Assembly: GCA_007121115.1 (NCBI GenBank)
Contig: SKMI01000139.1
Location: forward strand, 1 to 13,424
DNA: 13,424 bases
Origin: Paracoccaceae bacterium
GTDB taxonomy: Bacteria; Pseudomonadota; Alphaproteobacteria; Rhodobacterales; Rhodobacteraceae
Direction of reading: 5' to 3'
The first letter of the stretch is position 1. The number at the start of each line of letters is the position of its first letter. A model generated the notes under the pieces. That model was not told the origin of the DNA and did not search any database. It was given only the letters and a program-made list of their open reading frames with translations. The position numbers and the translations under genes are program-made. Of the stretch, positions 11,520-13,424 are shown one piece after another.

Positions 11520-13424
11520 CTAGCGGCGCCAGAGCCACGCCTGGCTGGCCAGCAGGCCCTGCAACTTGGACAGCGCGCGCAGGGCCGGGCCACCGCGCGG
11601 GGCGGCGCCTTGGCGCAGCCGTTCCAGCGCAAGTTCGACCGGGCAGGGCGCGCCCGTCACCGGGTCCAGATAGCGCGGATAGGCGATCAGCGCGGCATGT
11701 ACCAGCGCTGCCAGTGTGGGTCGGGCTTGACGCCGCTCAGGTTGCGGCGCGTGGTCCTCGGTCAGACCCCAGCCGGCGTAGAACGGACAGCCCAGCGTCA
11801 CCACCCGCTTGCCGCGCAAGAGCGCCTCGAACCCGGTGAGCGAGGTGATGGTCCAGACCTCGTCAACCTCGGCCAGCAGCGCCGCCGGGTCGGTTCCGGT
11901 GACAATCACATCGGCCAGCGCGCGCGCCTCGGTTTCGGGGATGGCACCGGGGCGCAGCCCGGCCTCCACATCCGGGTGGGGTTTGTAGATCACCACCGCT
12001 TGCGCGCGGGCGGCGCGGGCGGCGCGCAGCAGGTCGAGGTTGGTGCGCACCGCGCCCGCGCCCAGACGGATCGAGGCGTCATCTTCCACCTGCCCCGGCA
12101 CCAGCACGCGGACCCCCGGTGGTAGCGCGGGCGGCGGGGCGCCAAGGTTGTATTTCGACACCCCCGCCGCCACCAGCGCCGCCATCAACCGCTCGGCCCG
12201 CGCCGTGCCGCCCGGCGGCGGGTGCGCCGCGATCAGGCGTTCCAGACGGCTTTCGCGGGTGGGGTCGTAGTAGATGCCCAGATCATCGGTCACCAGCGAC
12301 AGGGGCGGGACCAGCGCCGCGCCCAGACCGCGCGAGCGCAGGAACCCGTCCTCCACCCGCCGCAGCGCCAGATCGCCCGCGTCTTTCGCCAGCGTAGCAC
12401 TTTCCTGCCCGGCCCAGACCATCAGCACGCGCCCCTCGCGCCGCGCCAGCGCCACCCCCGCCGCATCCGTGCCCGAAAAGCGCAACCGCCGCCAGCGGCC
12501 ATAGAAGCGCTGCAGGGGCGCGCGTTTCCAAAGCCGCATCCCCAGCGCCACATGCCCGGCGCGGTCTTCACGCCAGGCGCGGACCTGCGCTTCCAGATGG
12601 TCCAGCGCCTCCTCGAACGCGCACAGCCGGTCGCGGCCCGGATCATACCAGACCGGGGCCAGCAGCATGGCGCCCGCGAAAAGCTGCGCGCGGCTGAGTT
12701 TGCGCGTGCGGCGCGGGTGCTGCACTTCATCCTGCGTCAGCCCCCAACCGGCATAGAATGGCAGGCCGAAAACGCGCGGACGGTGCCCGGCCAGGGTCGC
12801 CTCGAACCCCAGTTGCGAGGACACGGTATAGACCGCCCGCGCCCCGTCCAGCAAAGCCCAGGGCGACACCGGCGCATCCAGCACCTGCACGCGGTCGCTG
12901 GCGTCCTGCGGGCCGAAGTGGCCTGCGCGCGCTCCATTGGCGGTTTCCGGGTGCGTCTTGATGACGATCCGAGCGCCGGGGTGTTCGGCCTGCGCGGTGA
13001 CCAGCATCTCGCGGAAGAGGCTTCGCGGCAGCGGTCCGTCGAAGCCCCCCTGCGTCAACGAGGCATCGCCGCGCACCTGATCGACCACCAGCACATAGCC
13101 GGGGTCGGGCAGCGGCAGGGCAGGGTCATGAGCGTTGTATTTCGACAGATCCAGCGCCTGCAGCCGCTGCGCGCCCAGGCGAGCGCGCTCCAGCAGCGCG
13201 TGGTCATCCAGCGGGTGCGTGGCCAGCAGACGCTCCAGCGCCGAGGCGCGCGCGGGCGCGTAATGCGCGCCGCCCGCAGGGTCGATCATCAACCCGATGG
13301 GGGGCTCATTCGCCACGCGCCCGGGATGGATGGAGCGCAGGAACGCATCCTCGATACGCACCAGGGCGGCCCCGGTCCGTGCCGCCACCGCCTCGGCCCG
13401 CCAGGCGCGCGGCCCGTGGCCCCA
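11520..13424 (-). CDS. kpsC: KpsC-like capsule Kdo-transferase (5' end missing)
   Basis: The frame is open to the right edge; 634 residues are visible of about 675 expected, so the start lies outside. KpsC proteins act at the inner membrane, building the Kdo linker on phospholipid for group 2-type capsules exported by ABC transporters. The protein is two related glycosyltransferase units in tandem. Counting from the GTG codon at 13388, paired motifs are RIEDAFLRS (11-19) and RRVEDGFLRS (343-352), SKYN (82-85 and 411-414), VLVVDQVRGDAS (99-110) and VLVPGQVEDDAS (428-439), KTHPE (144-148) and KPHPD (469-473), PFYAGWGLT (210-218 and 535-543). Twelve further residues (WGHGPRAWRAEA) precede the GTG and belong to the domain, so the GTG is not the start. 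The stop is TAG. Partner genes such as kpsS would lie beyond the window. Confidence 0.9.
   Translation of the reverse strand, partial: WGHGPRAWRAEAVAARTGAALVRIEDAFLRSIHPGRVANEPPIGLMIDPAGGAHYAPARASALERLLATHPLDDHALLERARLGAQRLQALDLSKYNAHDPALPLPDPGYVLVVDQVRGDASLTQGGFDGPLPRSLFREMLVTAQAEHPGARIVIKTHPETANGARAGHFGPQDASDRVQVLDAPVSPWALLDGARAVYTVSSQLGFEATLAGHRPRVFGLPFYAGWGLTQDEVQHPRRTRKLSRAQLFAGAMLLAPVWYDPGRDRLCAFEEALDHLEAQVRAWREDRAGHVALGMRLWKRAPLQRFYGRWRRLRFSGTDAAGVALARREGRVLMVWAGQESATLAKDAGDLALRRVEDGFLRSRGLGAALVPPLSLVTDDLGIYYDPTRESRLERLIAAHPPPGGTARAERLMAALVAAGVSKYNLGAPPPALPPGVRVLVPGQVEDDASIRLGAGAVRTNLDLLRAARAARAQAVVIYKPHPDVEAGLRPGAIPETEARALADVIVTGTDPAALLAEVDEVWTITSLTGFEALLRGKRVVTLGCPFYAGWGLTEDHAPQPERRQARPTLAALVHAALIAYPRYLDPVTGAPCPVELALERLRQGAAPRGGPALRALSKLQGLLASQAWLWRR

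Noticed and set aside
13386..13388. GTG as the start of the capsule gene.
   Set aside because: The frame continues to the window edge, and the preceding residues WGHGPRAWRAEA fit the KpsC domain.

Overview
The window is GC-rich, tightly packed chromosomal DNA, almost certainly from an alphaproteobacterium of the Rhodobacterales (Roseobacter/Rhodobacter-like). The case rests on strong G/C preference at third codon positions, an intergenic hairpin-rich element of a type I recall from that group, and the set of small conserved proteins (a DUF4864 protein, a DUF1330 protein and a 175-aa four-helix membrane protein). No tRNA, rRNA, insertion sequence, phage gene or CRISPR array was seen. No stretch without a gene exceeds about 180 bases. 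This is mostly ordinary housekeeping sequence, not an obvious accessory island.

Left part (1-5497). The window opens inside a + strand ABC transporter permease of the SsuC/TauC/ThiX type. Facing it is a three-gene - strand unit: a YbbA-like ABC ATPase (3602-4309), a YbbP-like FtsX-family permease (1080-3605) coupled by an ATGA overlap, and a short flavin reductase (476-997). Divergent from the ATPase, with overlapping start codons, is a TesA-type GDSL esterase/lysophospholipase (4308-5057), coupled by another ATGA to a HIT-family nucleotide hydrolase (5054-5497). The divergent tesA / ybbA-ybbP arrangement is the one known from E. coli. This suggests a conserved partnership between a periplasmic lipid hydrolase and a MacB-like mechanotransmission ABC complex.

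Middle part (5498-10164). A GTG-started four-helix membrane protein (5634-6161) is followed by a run of four hairpins (6198-6293). Next comes a complete mfd, the transcription-repair coupling factor (6343-9810). A small charged coiled-coil protein with an excellent ribosome binding site follows (9880-10164).

Right part (10165-13424). There are two tail-to-tail pairs. An exported DUF4864 protein (+) faces a DUF1330 protein (-) across 3 nt. A 95-aa Trp-rich, Lys/Pro/Ala-tailed protein (+) faces a KpsC-like capsule glycosyltransferase (-) across 15 nt; the latter runs off the right edge. The region shared by the DUF1330 gene and the 95-aa gene, which are divergent, holds a good FNR/Anr-type palindrome, the most testable regulatory signal here.

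Two copies of a short structured repeat (403-472 and 10194-10276) lie in the same orientation just after + strand stop codons. I found no clear new multi-gene system. The points most worth following are the overlapping tesA/ybbA starts, the FNR-type box with its overlapping hairpin, the two repeat families and the two small uncharacterised proteins.
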